From positions 50,434,001 to 50,498,000 of the forward strand of contig CP141157.1 of assembly GCA_035233585.1 (NCBI GenBank): DNA of 64,000 nucleotides. The letters run 5' to 3'. Position numbers and translations under genes: made by a program. Under the pieces are notes generated by a model. The model was not told the DNA's origin. It worked only from the letters and a program-made list of their open reading frames with translations, and did no database searches. Source of the DNA: Antiaris toxicaria. Taxonomy: Eukaryota; Streptophyta; Magnoliopsida; Rosales; Moraceae. Positions 47,129 to 58,043 of this stretch are shown piece by piece (the first letter of the stretch is position 1; each line of letters starts with the position of its first letter).

Positions 47129-48000
47129 TATAACAAAGGACTTGAAAAACTGTATATTTACACCATTCAGAAAATTACTAACAACGAGAAAATAGTCAAA
47201 CAAGTATCAAAACTGAATCGGTTTCGGTCAGAAAAGGAATAAACTTTATCAGTTATTCATCAATTTAATATAGAAAAACAGAAATATCATGCTCTGTAGT
47301 CAAATCTTAATACCCAAGCTTTTCCACCGCTACTAAGAACACAAAATTAAGGCAACAGAATTGAAATGCAATCAAAATTGATGTGAACTTCACACAGTTC
47401 ACATCAATATATAGTCACAAATAAAACCCATTATTTTTTAGTTAAATTTTGGGGCTACAAATTGTTATAATACAGTTCAGATCTTCGAAGCTTCCTCGAA
47501 GTATAATCCAAAGAACACAAAAAAAAATCCTATCACCAAACTGTAATTACTAATTTGCAAGAAAAATTAGTTTCCAAATAATAAAAGAAAATTACGCAAC
47601 AAGGAAAAAAGCTAAGAGAGCCCTTCAATGGCTACGAAATTCACTCCCGCACTAGAAGAAACACAGATCCGAGAGAAACAAATACCAAAAATACGGACAA
47701 AAATCAAAAATTTGAAACTGAAACAGAATCATCAGACGAAATAAACGACGAATTAGGGGAAGAAGACGGAAAATGTAATCGAAAAAAAAAAAAAAGGAGC
47801 AGAAGATAAATTAAGGTGAAGAAATTCGGTACCTTTGTATCGAGGCAAGAAAACGAAAAACTTAACGAGAAGAAAAGTAAAATAAAATAAAAAACTGTGG
47901 AAGTGAAAGGAAAGATTATTGTGGGAGATATTTGGGAAATTTGGTTCCCAATCGAGCAAAATCAAAAGACTGGGATCTCTTTTCCCCTTCTTTTCTAGGG
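47129..48000 (-). promoter_or_regulatory. KH-gene 5' UTR intron, non-coding first exon and promoter
   Basis: Upstream of the start codon there is an acceptor ATATACAG|TTTTTCAAG (AG at 47151-47150) and a donor ACAAAG|GTACCG (GT at 47832-47831). A 683-bp intron in the 5' UTR would lie between them, with a non-coding exon from 47833 to about 47990. First introns of this type often raise expression in plants. Confidence 0.5.
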
Positions 48001-48210
48001 TTTTGACCGAATTTAGATTTGCCTTGATTAATTTCGGAAATTTCACTCAACTAACCCCTGATTTTTCTGAAATTACAAATGCCCCTAAAAAAAAAAACTT
48101 TTCAAATTCTAATTTTAACCTCAGATATTATGGTACGGGGTGTTTGAAGCAATAATTCTAACTGAAAAAACTAAATTCATTTTTATAGTATTCTAAAAAT
48201 TTAATTAAAG
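47341..48210 (-). repeat. Source copy of the duplicated promoter/leader
   Basis: This is the partner of 29041-29656 and 31003-31300. It is uninterrupted here and has an intact GT donor. Copies at both loci face the same way relative to their downstream genes. Confidence 0.88.
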
Positions 48211-48930
48211 ATTCAAACTAATTTTTAAAAATTCTAACAACTCCAACACAAAAAATTAACTCCAACGTATACATCAATCGCATATTTATTTCTTTTTCAA
48301 GGGAAAATGAGCAATCAATCAAGTAATTTTTGTTATATTTTATGAATGTCTTTTTTGAGAAAATTAGAATTTGTTATTATAAACAATAAGTATACGATAC
48401 AATAATAGTTTCTATAGGTGGAAGTGAGTCGTCTAATCAAATAAACTCGTTATCATCAATATTAAAAGTATAAAATGCTAAGTAAAGGGCAGCTCTAATT
48501 GTTTTCCTATAAACTTGACACAACTTAGTTCATAAAAAATACAATAATAAACTAGACACATTTTAATAAAAAAGTCCATATTCATTATAGTAGTAGAAGA
48601 ATTCAGCATGGCTTAATATGTATTTGGTTTGTCGATTTAGCTTAATTTAACTTAAAATTTAAATTAAATTGAACATTTTGTTCTATCTTTGTTTATATTG
48701 ATTTGTATTGAAAATTGTGAAAATAAAGATAATTTATATTAGAAGTTGAGCTAAAATAGTGAAATTAAAGATAAAAAATAGTGAAAGTGGGTCATATCAA
48801 GTTAAACTAAGTTAGAATCAATTTGGACAATTTAACATAACTTGCAAACTAAATTAAGTTAGAGCGGTGAACCAAACAAACCCTACCATTGTCAGAGCAT
48901 CTGACTCCAAATAATGGAGATTAAGGTGTC

Positions 48931-49111
48931 GTTTGTTAAAAAAATTACATTTTAATTTTATTCAAATGCAATACAATTTTACACCAAATACAAATTTTTC
49001 AATAGTGCTACAAAAACAATTACTATTTATAAGTTTTTTAAAACAATTACATCAACTTTTCAACTCTAAAATACTTTTTATCCAAACACACATTTCATTC
49101 AAATACAAAAT
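48931..49111 (+). mobile_element. Family-A MITE, left part, split by the solo LTR
   Basis: It starts GTTTGTTAAAAAAATTACAT and continues with CAAATGCAATACAATTTTAC and CCAAACACACATTTCATTC blocks, as in the other copies. Its continuation is at 53475-53553, which ends AATGCATTTACCAAAC. Removing 49112-53469 and one target copy gives a MITE of about 255 bp. Confidence 0.75.
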
Positions 49112-50511
49112 TGTAATAACCTGGAAAATTCAAATTTCTCAGAAAATAATTACACATTGAATTTGAGAGTTAAAATGTAAAATTTAGTGATTTAATATTG
49201 TTTAGAACTAAAATAAAATGTTCTAACAATATTAAAGGATGAAAAAAAATGATTAATAGTGATTTTAGGTGTGAGCACGTGTGTGCGACTCACAGCATCA
49301 AGAAGTAGGTCAAGATGATATTTTCTTGACATAAAACTGATAAATTTGGGTTCAGCACTCCGAAATTAGTAAGGATAGCCTATCAGCACGCTCAAATTTG
49401 ATAATTGAGCACAAGGGTAATTTTTGACCGAAAATTCGCAGTATCGGAAATTGGTCAAAATGACCTCAGATGAAAATAAAACTGATATATTTGGATTCAG
49501 GACGCCCAAATTAATCAGGATAGCCCATGTTGAAATTTTGGGCGAAAAAGTATATAAAGAGAGGGAAAAAGTGGAATTTCCTCATTTGCCCATGTGTACT
49601 CTCTCTCATCACTTCTCTTTCTCTCTCTACCCCCATTGATAAATAGTAACCGACCACCAGAAACGGTGTCCGTTTTCGACACCGCCGGCACCGTTGGAAA
49701 GCTCTCGCCGAGCTGAGTTCAACGGTGTGCCGAGTCGACGGAACCGACGCCGGAGGAGAGCGCACGCGCCGCCCGAAGCCGCCGGCCAACGAAAAATTCG
49801 TGACGCCGTATCTCCGCCGTCCGCCGTCCGATCAAGCTGAAACCGGTCCCAAAAGACTCGTGGTGAAGAGTAGAACAAAACCCAGGTGGAGTTTCAGCCC
49901 AACGGCCGCCGGATCGCGCCGCCCAACTCCGCCCGTCGCCGCCGTGAAACTCGCCGTTTCCGGCGATGTTGAGCTGCACCACCGGTGCAGAAATAGTCGC
50001 CGTGAAGAGGGGAGCAAAAGCCCTCAATCAATTTCGGGGAAAAAGTCCGGCACGGCGGAGCTCCACCGTCACCGCCGTGACCGTGAATTTCGGGGGGATT
50101 TTCCGGCGATTGGGGCCTCCAAATGTGAAATTGAGACTACCAATGGATTCCTCTCGTCGAGATCTTTAAAATGGACTACCCACTTGCCACCGTCGCCGCC
50201 GGTCAACGGTCGGTCAACAGCGACCGTTGACCGAAAATGGAAGTTTGGCCCGTTGGCCTTCCGAACGCATCCGCGGAGTCGGAATTGCAAGACGGGACCT
50301 CAAATATGAAGAACGAGGAATTAGGGTTTATGCCGTTGAGACCGGACTGCAATTCGGTATAAATCCCGACCTTTTTATGTTCCGCAATTTAATTGTTTGG
50401 GACTGTTATATGATTTTATGATTTTTGGTATGAAAAATGTGGAAAAGAATGTATGTAAAAAGAAGAAAATGGCTGTAATGGAGAAAAAAGAAAAATATGT
50501 GATAATGTAAC

Positions 50512-50547
50512 GATTTTACGTAAACAGTATGAGTTTTACGTAAAATC
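50512..50547. other. Inverted repeat around TTACGTAA inside the LTR
   Basis: GATTTTACGTAAA (50512-50524) and TTTACGTAAAATC (50535-50547) are exact inverted copies 10 bases apart. Each contains the palindrome TTTACGTAAA or TTACGTAA, a bZIP-like core. Confidence 0.6.
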
Positions 50548-52258
50548 TAGGCCTCTGGTATAGTACGTGATAGAATTAGATGAGGATAGATGGTTTTCAG
50601 GCGTTTCCTAAACGCTGGAACCTCAAAATTAAGGGGAAACTCTGCCGAAATTTCTAAAAACGACACCAGGGGTAATATGGGAAACGAGGGGTAAAAATAT
50701 GATCGGGAAGGGAACCCGAGCCCCCTTAAGGAATTAGGGCATGGAAAAAGGAATGGACAAGTTACAATTAGTAAACCGACCCTTCAAAACCCTAGAACGC
50801 AAGAAAAACATGAAACCGATTCTTAGGTCGGAATAGTACTTCCCGAGGGCCGGGAATGTGAAAATTGGTAAAATGATAAGAATTGATCCGGAAAAAGTCT
50901 GCTAAGATTTAAAAAGTTAATTAGATGATTTTGGGTTTAGAAAATCCAGCCTAAGCATAAAAATGAAAATGTTATGATTAAACGACCCATTAGGAGCAAA
51001 ATGGTCATTTTGCCCAAAGATTCTCAAATTATGGGAAAAGAGCCCCAATGACCCCGGAATAGGTGAATGAAGTTTGTAAAAGTCAAGATTGAGGTTTAAG
51101 TTATGAAAAATTACGTCAAGGGTAAAATTGTAATCTTATCAAAAGTTAGGGGTAAAATTGTAATTTTTCAATAAGTTGGGGAAAAATTTAAAAATGGTCA
51201 TTAAGGTTTAAAAAGTTGTCCTAAGGCTATAATTGAGGGTTATAGAATCAGAATCAAGCTTTTAAATAAAATAAAAGCTATAAATGAAAATGTGATTAAC
51301 AGACAAAACTTGTCTGTAGGAACCCGATCCAGACGCGACAAAGGACGTTGATGGATTCTAAGAAGAGGATAAGCACGCTATGAGTAAGTTCAGACATTTA
51401 CTCGTCTGCAACTATGAACAAGCTTATAGTATTTATATGATTTGTATGTAAATGTCATGATGTGATTTATGATGATATTAAAAGATAGGTTTTAATAAAT
51501 AATTTATAAAAATATATATATAAATATATGTATATATATTGAATTACGAAGGAAAAGTATTATAAAATTTTTATGAGAATAACGATGTGATAAAGAGGGA
51601 TAGAGGAATGGAAAGAGTAAGAAGGAGAATGTTATGATAGAATGCATAAGAAAAAGATGAGATATGAAAGGAAAGAATAGATATTTTATGAAAAGTTTTA
51701 TGGAAGTTAAGTTATGATTGATAGAGCAACGATGATCGGTGAGGAAAGGAATTAAGAAAGGGTATATTTCATGAGAATGAAAGGATAGATGTTTTATGAA
51801 AAATGATATGAAAGCAAAGAGTTAGACAAGAAAGAAAAACAATGATAGGTTATGATAAAAAGTATGATGAAAGGATTAGAACATAACGATAAGATGTGAT
51901 TGATTGAATAGAACGATAGGCTATGATCAATAGAAAGATGATGATAAGATACGGTAGATAGGATGATGCAAATGATAAGATGAACAGAGAATAATTGTCT
52001 ACACGTAACAAAACATGTTTTTGTTTGTTATGATGTGATGTGATATGATGTGATGTGATGTGATAATAAAGTAAAGAATTAAGAAAAGAAAAACAATGAA
52101 AGAACATATGTTCTACGAAATATTTTATGAAAAATGAGAAATGAAAGATGATGAATGTCATGAAAAAGATGTACAACGAAAAATCAATATAAAAATAATA
52201 ATAAAATAAAAGCCTACAAGATAATAAGACTGAAAACTTAAGTTGTTGGCGTACCGGC

Positions 52259-52375
52259 CTCCCGTAGGTGAGGTTTTATGTTATGAATTCCACTATAATT
52301 GAATGCTACCTCCCGTAGGCGAGGTTAATGGCTTACAGTGGAACGCTACCTCCCGAAGGTGTGAGGTTAATGGCT
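52259..52375. repeat. Three short repeats in the solo LTR
   Basis: The phrase CCTCCCGTAGG(T/C)GAGGTT, or a close variant, occurs near 52259, 52310 and 52350 at about 50- and 40-base spacing. It is part of the LTR. Confidence 0.7.
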
Positions 52376-53474
52376 AAAAGTTAAAGATTGACTGTGAGGT
52401 AGGTTGGTGGGTAGCTCCCCCTCCTCCCACTGTCAGCGCGCACTAGGTACGTTCGACAACGGGGCCCACCAGTGAAAGATAAGAAAAGAAAAGAAAATGA
52501 AAAAAAAAATAATAATGATAAGAAAGGAAAGGAAAGGAAAGGAAAAGAAGAGAAAAGAAAAGAAAGGAAATGATGTGAAAATAAAAGAATAGTAAAGAAC
52601 GACATTAAAAGAAATAAACGATATGGAAGAATGACACAATAAAATCAATGAAAAGTAATAAAACGAAGTTAAAAGAACATGATAGAATTATATATGTGAT
52701 GTGATGTGTTTGATGTTATATGTATGGAATGACACGTTTTTACGTGATGTTGTGCTAGTGTATATGTTACTAGCTTTAAGATATGAAATGTTAAGAGACG
52801 ATGATAAAGCGATAGAAAGTTATAAAGGTTTAGAACAGAAAGTTAAGAAATGATAGAAATGAAAAAGCAAAGAAATGAAGAGATTAAATTAGAATGATAA
52901 GAGATGATAAATAGAATGATGGGAATGATTAGTGAAGAGATAAATGAGCATGAAGAAGCTCACATTTTATGTTATGTTTTGAGGGTATGTATAAATGATG
53001 TATATGGTGTGTATATACGTGATGACATATATTTTAGTAATAATATATATTACTAGTATTTATAAGTTAATGAATGTATGTTTGAACTTACTGAGCATCT
53101 AGCTCATTAGTTGTTTATATGTTGCAGGTAAGCAACGTGTTTATTTAAAGTAATATGATGGACAACGGACGGATCTGCACGTGCCAAGGGACTGGGCGAG
53201 GGTATGATACTACCATGAGTCTTTTGCTGAGCGTTCAAAAAGGAAGATGAAAGAAAGAAAGTTATGATAGAGATAGATATAGTATGTAAGTTAAAAGAAA
53301 AAAAAAATTTTTTGCTATAGAAATTGCTTCCGCTATAAGATGAGAACGTTAAGAATGGAAAGTTAAGTATGTTAAGTAAGAGGATGACGACCCACGAGGT
53401 TGCCAGCCATCCCGGTCGGCGTCAGAGTTCGGCTGGTTGGTATGGTAACGTACGTGGGGGGTCGCCACAAAAAT

Positions 53475-53553
53475 AAATACTTTTTAACCAAATATAACAT
53501 TTAAAAAATAAATTTCATTAAAATACAATCAAAATACAATGCATTTACCAAAC
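53475..53553 (+). mobile_element. Family-A MITE, right part
   Basis: Continuation of the MITE begun at 48931. It ends GCATTTACCAAAC, the family's typical right end with one change. Confidence 0.65.
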
Positions 53554-56547
53554 GTCCCCTAAGACTGACATCATGAGCTTAAGAGAAACCAATAAAGATA
53601 GCTTGCTTTGCAAATATAGAAAGCTGCGTCAAGCTTTTTAGCAAGAGGTGCAATAACAAAATCTTAATGAATCCTGAATAATAACACCTACTCCCATGAT
53701 CTTCAATGAGGAAGAGATAAAGTGTCCACATTAAGCTTGTAACAATTACAATTAAGGGGAATCTATTTTGTAGCACAACGGAATAGAAGTTTGTTAGATC
53801 TTCTAAGAGTTTTATTCTGCGCCATCTTAAATTCAGCGATATATTAAGTAGTTTAGTTAATTAGCAAAGAATGAGGCTTACAAAGAGTGCTATGAATGAA
53901 TTTGTTTCTTTATTCCCAAATAGCCCGAGCTATACATAGAAAAAGCCCTAACTCCTTCTTAGAAAAAGACAAGGCTAAGAATTGGAGAATGTAGAAAACT
54001 TTGAAAATGTAAGGGAAGAGGAATTAAAGCAAATAGTAGAGGATTTCCAAACTTGTTTAGCAATTTTGCAATGGATAAAGACATGTCTAATTGATTCCCA
54101 ATCTCAATAACAAAGAGAGCATTTTGCAAAAGGAATTATTTTCTGAATGAATACTAACAATAGAAGGAAGAGCTTCCAGGTAGGCTCTCTAAGCAAAAAG
54201 CTTAACTTTATTGTGAAGACAAAGATACCAAAAATGTTTCCACCGTCTCTGCAAGGACTTAGGTTGAAAGGTAAAGGCCACATCACTAAGTGAGAAAGCT
54301 AAGTGATAACTTGATTTCACTTGGTAAACTCTATCTTTAGTATGATACCGAGTAAGTTTGTCTGGAACCTGTCGAAAACTCAAAGGTATGACAAGAATTC
54401 TGCCTTTGTCAAAGGGAGAGAGAAAAGTTGGGAAATTAAAGCTTTATTCCACATTCCAAGATCGAGAAAAAGATATGCTACTAGAAGGTCTTCCTGGTTG
54501 AGATTAGCTACCAATGACCTAAACATTATAGATCCTATAGTTAAAAGGTGAATAAGTAGAAAGACTTGGAACAAAAATAAATACATAATACAACTAGAAG
54601 AGAGAGTGAAGATAAGGTATTTGGATTATCTATTGTTAAAAGGAGATAAAGATATCATGCGAAACAAGGAAGTTAAAAAAGGGAAACGATAAGAAATTAA
54701 TCTATAAACCAAAACTAGAAATCTTCGTGTTCGTGGAAGATATGCCTTATTTTGCAAACAAGCAACCATGAATATATTAACATAAATGTTTCAGTTATTT
54801 GCCATTTCACAAAATATTGGCTCAAGTCAACAAAACTGCCGTCCAATACTATATATTATATGAGCAAGGATTGATATTGAAGAAAAACATTTACTAAACT
54901 TGTGCTATAAAAAAGATTATAGAATAAATCAAATCAAAGAGTAATCACTTTCCATGCGTATACTGTTGTTGGGAGGTGATGATAGAAAAATTAATGTGCA
55001 AGTCATTCAAAAAGTACAACCTTGAATCAAGGATCTTTAAAGCATTTAATTTGTTGTCAATCGCCAACTCTTCATCTACCTCCTTTTGAGAGTGAATGCC
55101 GTTTCCAACAAATACTCCTCCACATATAAAAAACGCAGTATCCTGTTATATAAAGACTTTGGCAAGAAGAGAATATGGTTTATTCATTATTTTCCAAGCT
55201 TGCTTTGCAAGTAAGCCTGATTGAAAGGTATAAAGGATCGAAATCCTAATCCTCCATTTTGGTTAGCTTCGCAAACAATATTCCATCTCTTCCAATGAAT
55301 CTTATTACCATTACTAGAGTAATCCCAATAAAACTTTGCCATTAGAGCTTATATTTCCAAGCATAATGAGGATGGAAGTCGAAAACAACTCATAGCATAG
55401 GTGGGAATTGATTGGACTACTGCCCTAAGTAATACTTCCTTACCTGCATAAAGGAAAATTTCCATAATGTTACAGGGAAATGTCAGCCAACACATGTATT
55501 TTTATACTAAAGATTAGTAACTTTTGAAAATTAAAATTATAAAATGACATATTTATTAGTAAAGGTTGTGAACAAGTAATGTAAAATGAAACAGTTCACT
55601 CCATTTAGTTTAAAAATTAACAAACTCATTACCGCATGAGAGGAGGGTTTTTCTTGCCATGATGAAAATCGACTTCGAATCTTACTTTTAATGTCAACGA
55701 ACATGATCTTTTTGTTCTTGTGTGAAAAAGTTGGCGAACCAAGATATCTTTCATGACATTCACCAAATACAATTCCTAGCTGAAGCTGGAAAAGAATTTC
55801 GACGTCGAGTGTGCATTTGGTGGGAAAGGGAGGCGAGATTTTTGATAATTTATTTACTCCCCGATGCTTCGGAACATGACTGAAAAATTCTATTGAGAGA
55901 ATGACATGACGTAGCATCACCACGAAAATATAAGAGTGCATCATCTGAAACGAATAAATGGGAAATAAAAGTGGCATAAGGACATATATTATGGATGGGC
56001 TTAGAGTAACTATTTTAAAGCTAATATAGTTTACATTTTTTAACATCAACGTGACAAAATAAGAGTGTATCATATACAAAAATTAAATGGGAAACAAAAG
56101 GGGCATAACAACATATATTATGGATAGTTTTAAAGTAACTATTTTAAAACTAATAAGGTTAACTTTTTTTTTTAATTTTAATGCAAAAAAAAAAGGAATA
56201 ACAATATGTATTACACATAAGAATTCGATTACTTTGATTGATTGATTGAATCTTATCAATTAAAACTGAATCGATCCAATATAATTTGATTTTAAAATTT
56301 TCAATACAAATCAATCACGGGTGATAGATATCCAACTCACATTGGATTGGATTTGTAAAACATTTTAAAATTTTTATTTTAAAAAATAATTTGTGAATTT
56401 TCTAGTAAATTAGTGTTTAAAATAATGAATTTTCTAGTAATCTAGTGTTTAAAATAATATTAATTATATTAACAAGGATGGTATTGTATTTTAGAAAAAT
56501 TTCTTGATTGAGGAAGCTTTGCTAAATGATAATCCCATAAGTTTTAT
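53554..56547. other. Intergenic region upstream of the PTB gene, distal part
   Basis: About 3 kb without a supported gene. Composition is less AT-rich than most spacers at 53560-55500, with scattered short frames on the minus strand (for example 54104-54586). Stops and lack of conserved motifs suggest an eroded transposon open reading frame rather than a gene. The minus strand at 55537-56079 holds a 180-codon frame of no recognisable family. Confidence 0.45.
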
Positions 56548-57050
56548 GTTTGAATGAGGTGTTTATTTTTTAGAAAATAGAAAATTGTCATTTTTGGAAA
56601 AATAAAAAATTGTTTGGACGATAGCATCCATCTCCGACGAAAGCTGATGACCATGGGTTAGTGACGATGTTGACAACCTCCTTGCGACGATAACTATTGA
56701 TTCATGACCTAAATTTAGCCATCACCGCTACATAGAGCTTAGACTACTAATCTCTTCCATCCCTATCGCTCATTGTAAAACCTACCACTAAATTTTTTTT
56801 AATTATTACTAATAATTTATTTTTTATTATTTTTAAAAAATTAAAAATAAATATGTTTTTATAAAATACTCACTTATAAAATGAGTTTTCAAAATATATA
56901 ACCAAACAAAATTTCATTTTTATGTTTTTCAGAATATACACTTAAAAAACATAATTTCAGAAATGATCTCAACACAGTTTTCAAAACATTCTTACTTTCA
57001 ATTTTTTTGAAAACAGAACACATTTCAAAACTAATACCAAACGCCACGTA
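56548..57050 (-). mobile_element. Family-B non-autonomous element, copy 2 (inverted)
   Basis: Its right part is the reverse complement of the left arm at 41530-41760, sharing TTTTCAGAATATACA, CATTTTTATGTTT and CAAAACATT-type blocks. Its centre has GATGACCATGGGTTAG and ACGATAACTATTGATTC words like those of copy 1. It is shorter and truncated at its left end. Confidence 0.6.
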
Positions 57051-57081
57051 AGCGACTCATGTAATTTTCAAATATAATAGC

Positions 57082-57445
57082 GTGTTTAGTACTCGCTTTT
57101 TTTTTACATTACATTTAAATACAATGCAATTTTTCTCCAAATACAAAAATATTTCATTCAAATACCAATCACATCACATTTTAAATCTAATACAATCACT
57201 ATTTATTATTTTACTTTTTCTATTACTTTTATTAATTACATCATATATTCTCTTTCTCTCCTTTTTTCTCTCTACTTTTACCCATCACATTATATATTTA
57301 TTATTAAAATATAATTCAAATACTTTTCACCCAAACACACATTACATTTGAATGCAAATGCAATGCTAATACTTTTCCTTTAATATAAATTACTTTCAAT
57401 ACATTACATTCAAATGTAATGTAAATATAATGCGTTCACCAAACA
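57082..57445 (+). mobile_element. MITE, family A, copy 3
   Basis: It starts GTGTTTAGTACTCGC and ends AATGCGTTCACCAAAC. All internal blocks match 14106-14447 in the same orientation. It lies about 600 bp upstream of the PTB start codon. Confidence 0.78.
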
Positions 57446-58043
57446 GAGCATAAAAGTGGATCGCTTATGGCGGTTTTAAAGTCATTTTATTTATTTGAAA
57501 GTTTTGAAAAAGATGGTTTCTGTAATGGTAATTCTAACAAAGCTATTGTTAGTTTTGTGCTGTTTTTAAAATATTGGGAAAACCTTTTTATAAATAGTTT
57601 TGAAAAATTAAAAAATTTTAACTTAAAAAAAAATAAATTTTTTTCTAAAAAATAAAATTTTTTATCTATCTAAATAATTTTTTATTTAAAAAAAATTTAA
57701 ATAACCTTTTATATTCTAAAAATAAAAATTTTTTATTTTTTAAAAATAAACATCCTCCCACGCATGCGAAAGCAAAATTTTGCCACGATAGGGGCAAATT
57801 TACGATTTCATTGGAATATAAAAATGTATTTTCTTATTAAGGAAATTTTCCGGGGACCAAAAAAAAAAAAAAAACCGGGTTAAAAAGAAGAAGAATCCAA
57901 TCCGTCGATTTAGAAGGCTAAAGCCCTCGCTCTCTTTTTCCCGAATTTTGACGGAAAATTCTCGAGCACTTTCTAGTCATCCAAACACAATCTCAATATC
58001 CTCTAGCGCCTCCGTGTTGGCCACCGCCGGAGATTTCTTCTAG
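57446..58043 (+). promoter_or_regulatory. PTB promoter and 5' UTR
   Basis: The stretch holds T/A-rich DNA to about 57860. It then becomes CT-rich, with GAAGGCTAAAGCCCTCGCTC and a run to the ATG through CCACCGCCGG. The transcription start probably lies near 57890-57930. No TATA box is obvious. Confidence 0.4.

Larger units (their letters stand above)
49112..53469. mobile_element. Solo LTR of a Ty3/gypsy-type retrotransposon, 4,358 bp
   Basis: The ends are TGTAATAACC and GGTCGCCACA, with TG...CA termini and inverted TGT..CGACC-like tips. A perfect 5-bp target duplication AAAAT lies at 49107-49111 and 53470-53474. There is no internal gag-pol, primer site or second LTR, so it is a solo LTR left by recombination. 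Long LTRs with these tips are typical of Tekay/Del-type chromoviruses, which is my inference. Inside are a TATA box (TATATAAAG at 49551), then a GC-rich region 49660-50330 that generates several overlapping spurious frames. A diverged 144-bp-period duplication lies at 49334-49528. A three-copy CCTCCCG-AGG repeat lies at 52259-52375. Purine-rich DNA at 52470-52575 completes it. Confidence 0.88.

Noticed and set aside
49627..50309. Several overlapping frames of 60-194 codons on both strands
   Set aside because: They arise from GC-rich composition inside the solo LTR, with no conserved domain and equally long frames on both strands.
55537..56079. 180-codon minus-strand frame
   Set aside because: AT-rich composition and no family resemblance; probably an eroded transposon segment.
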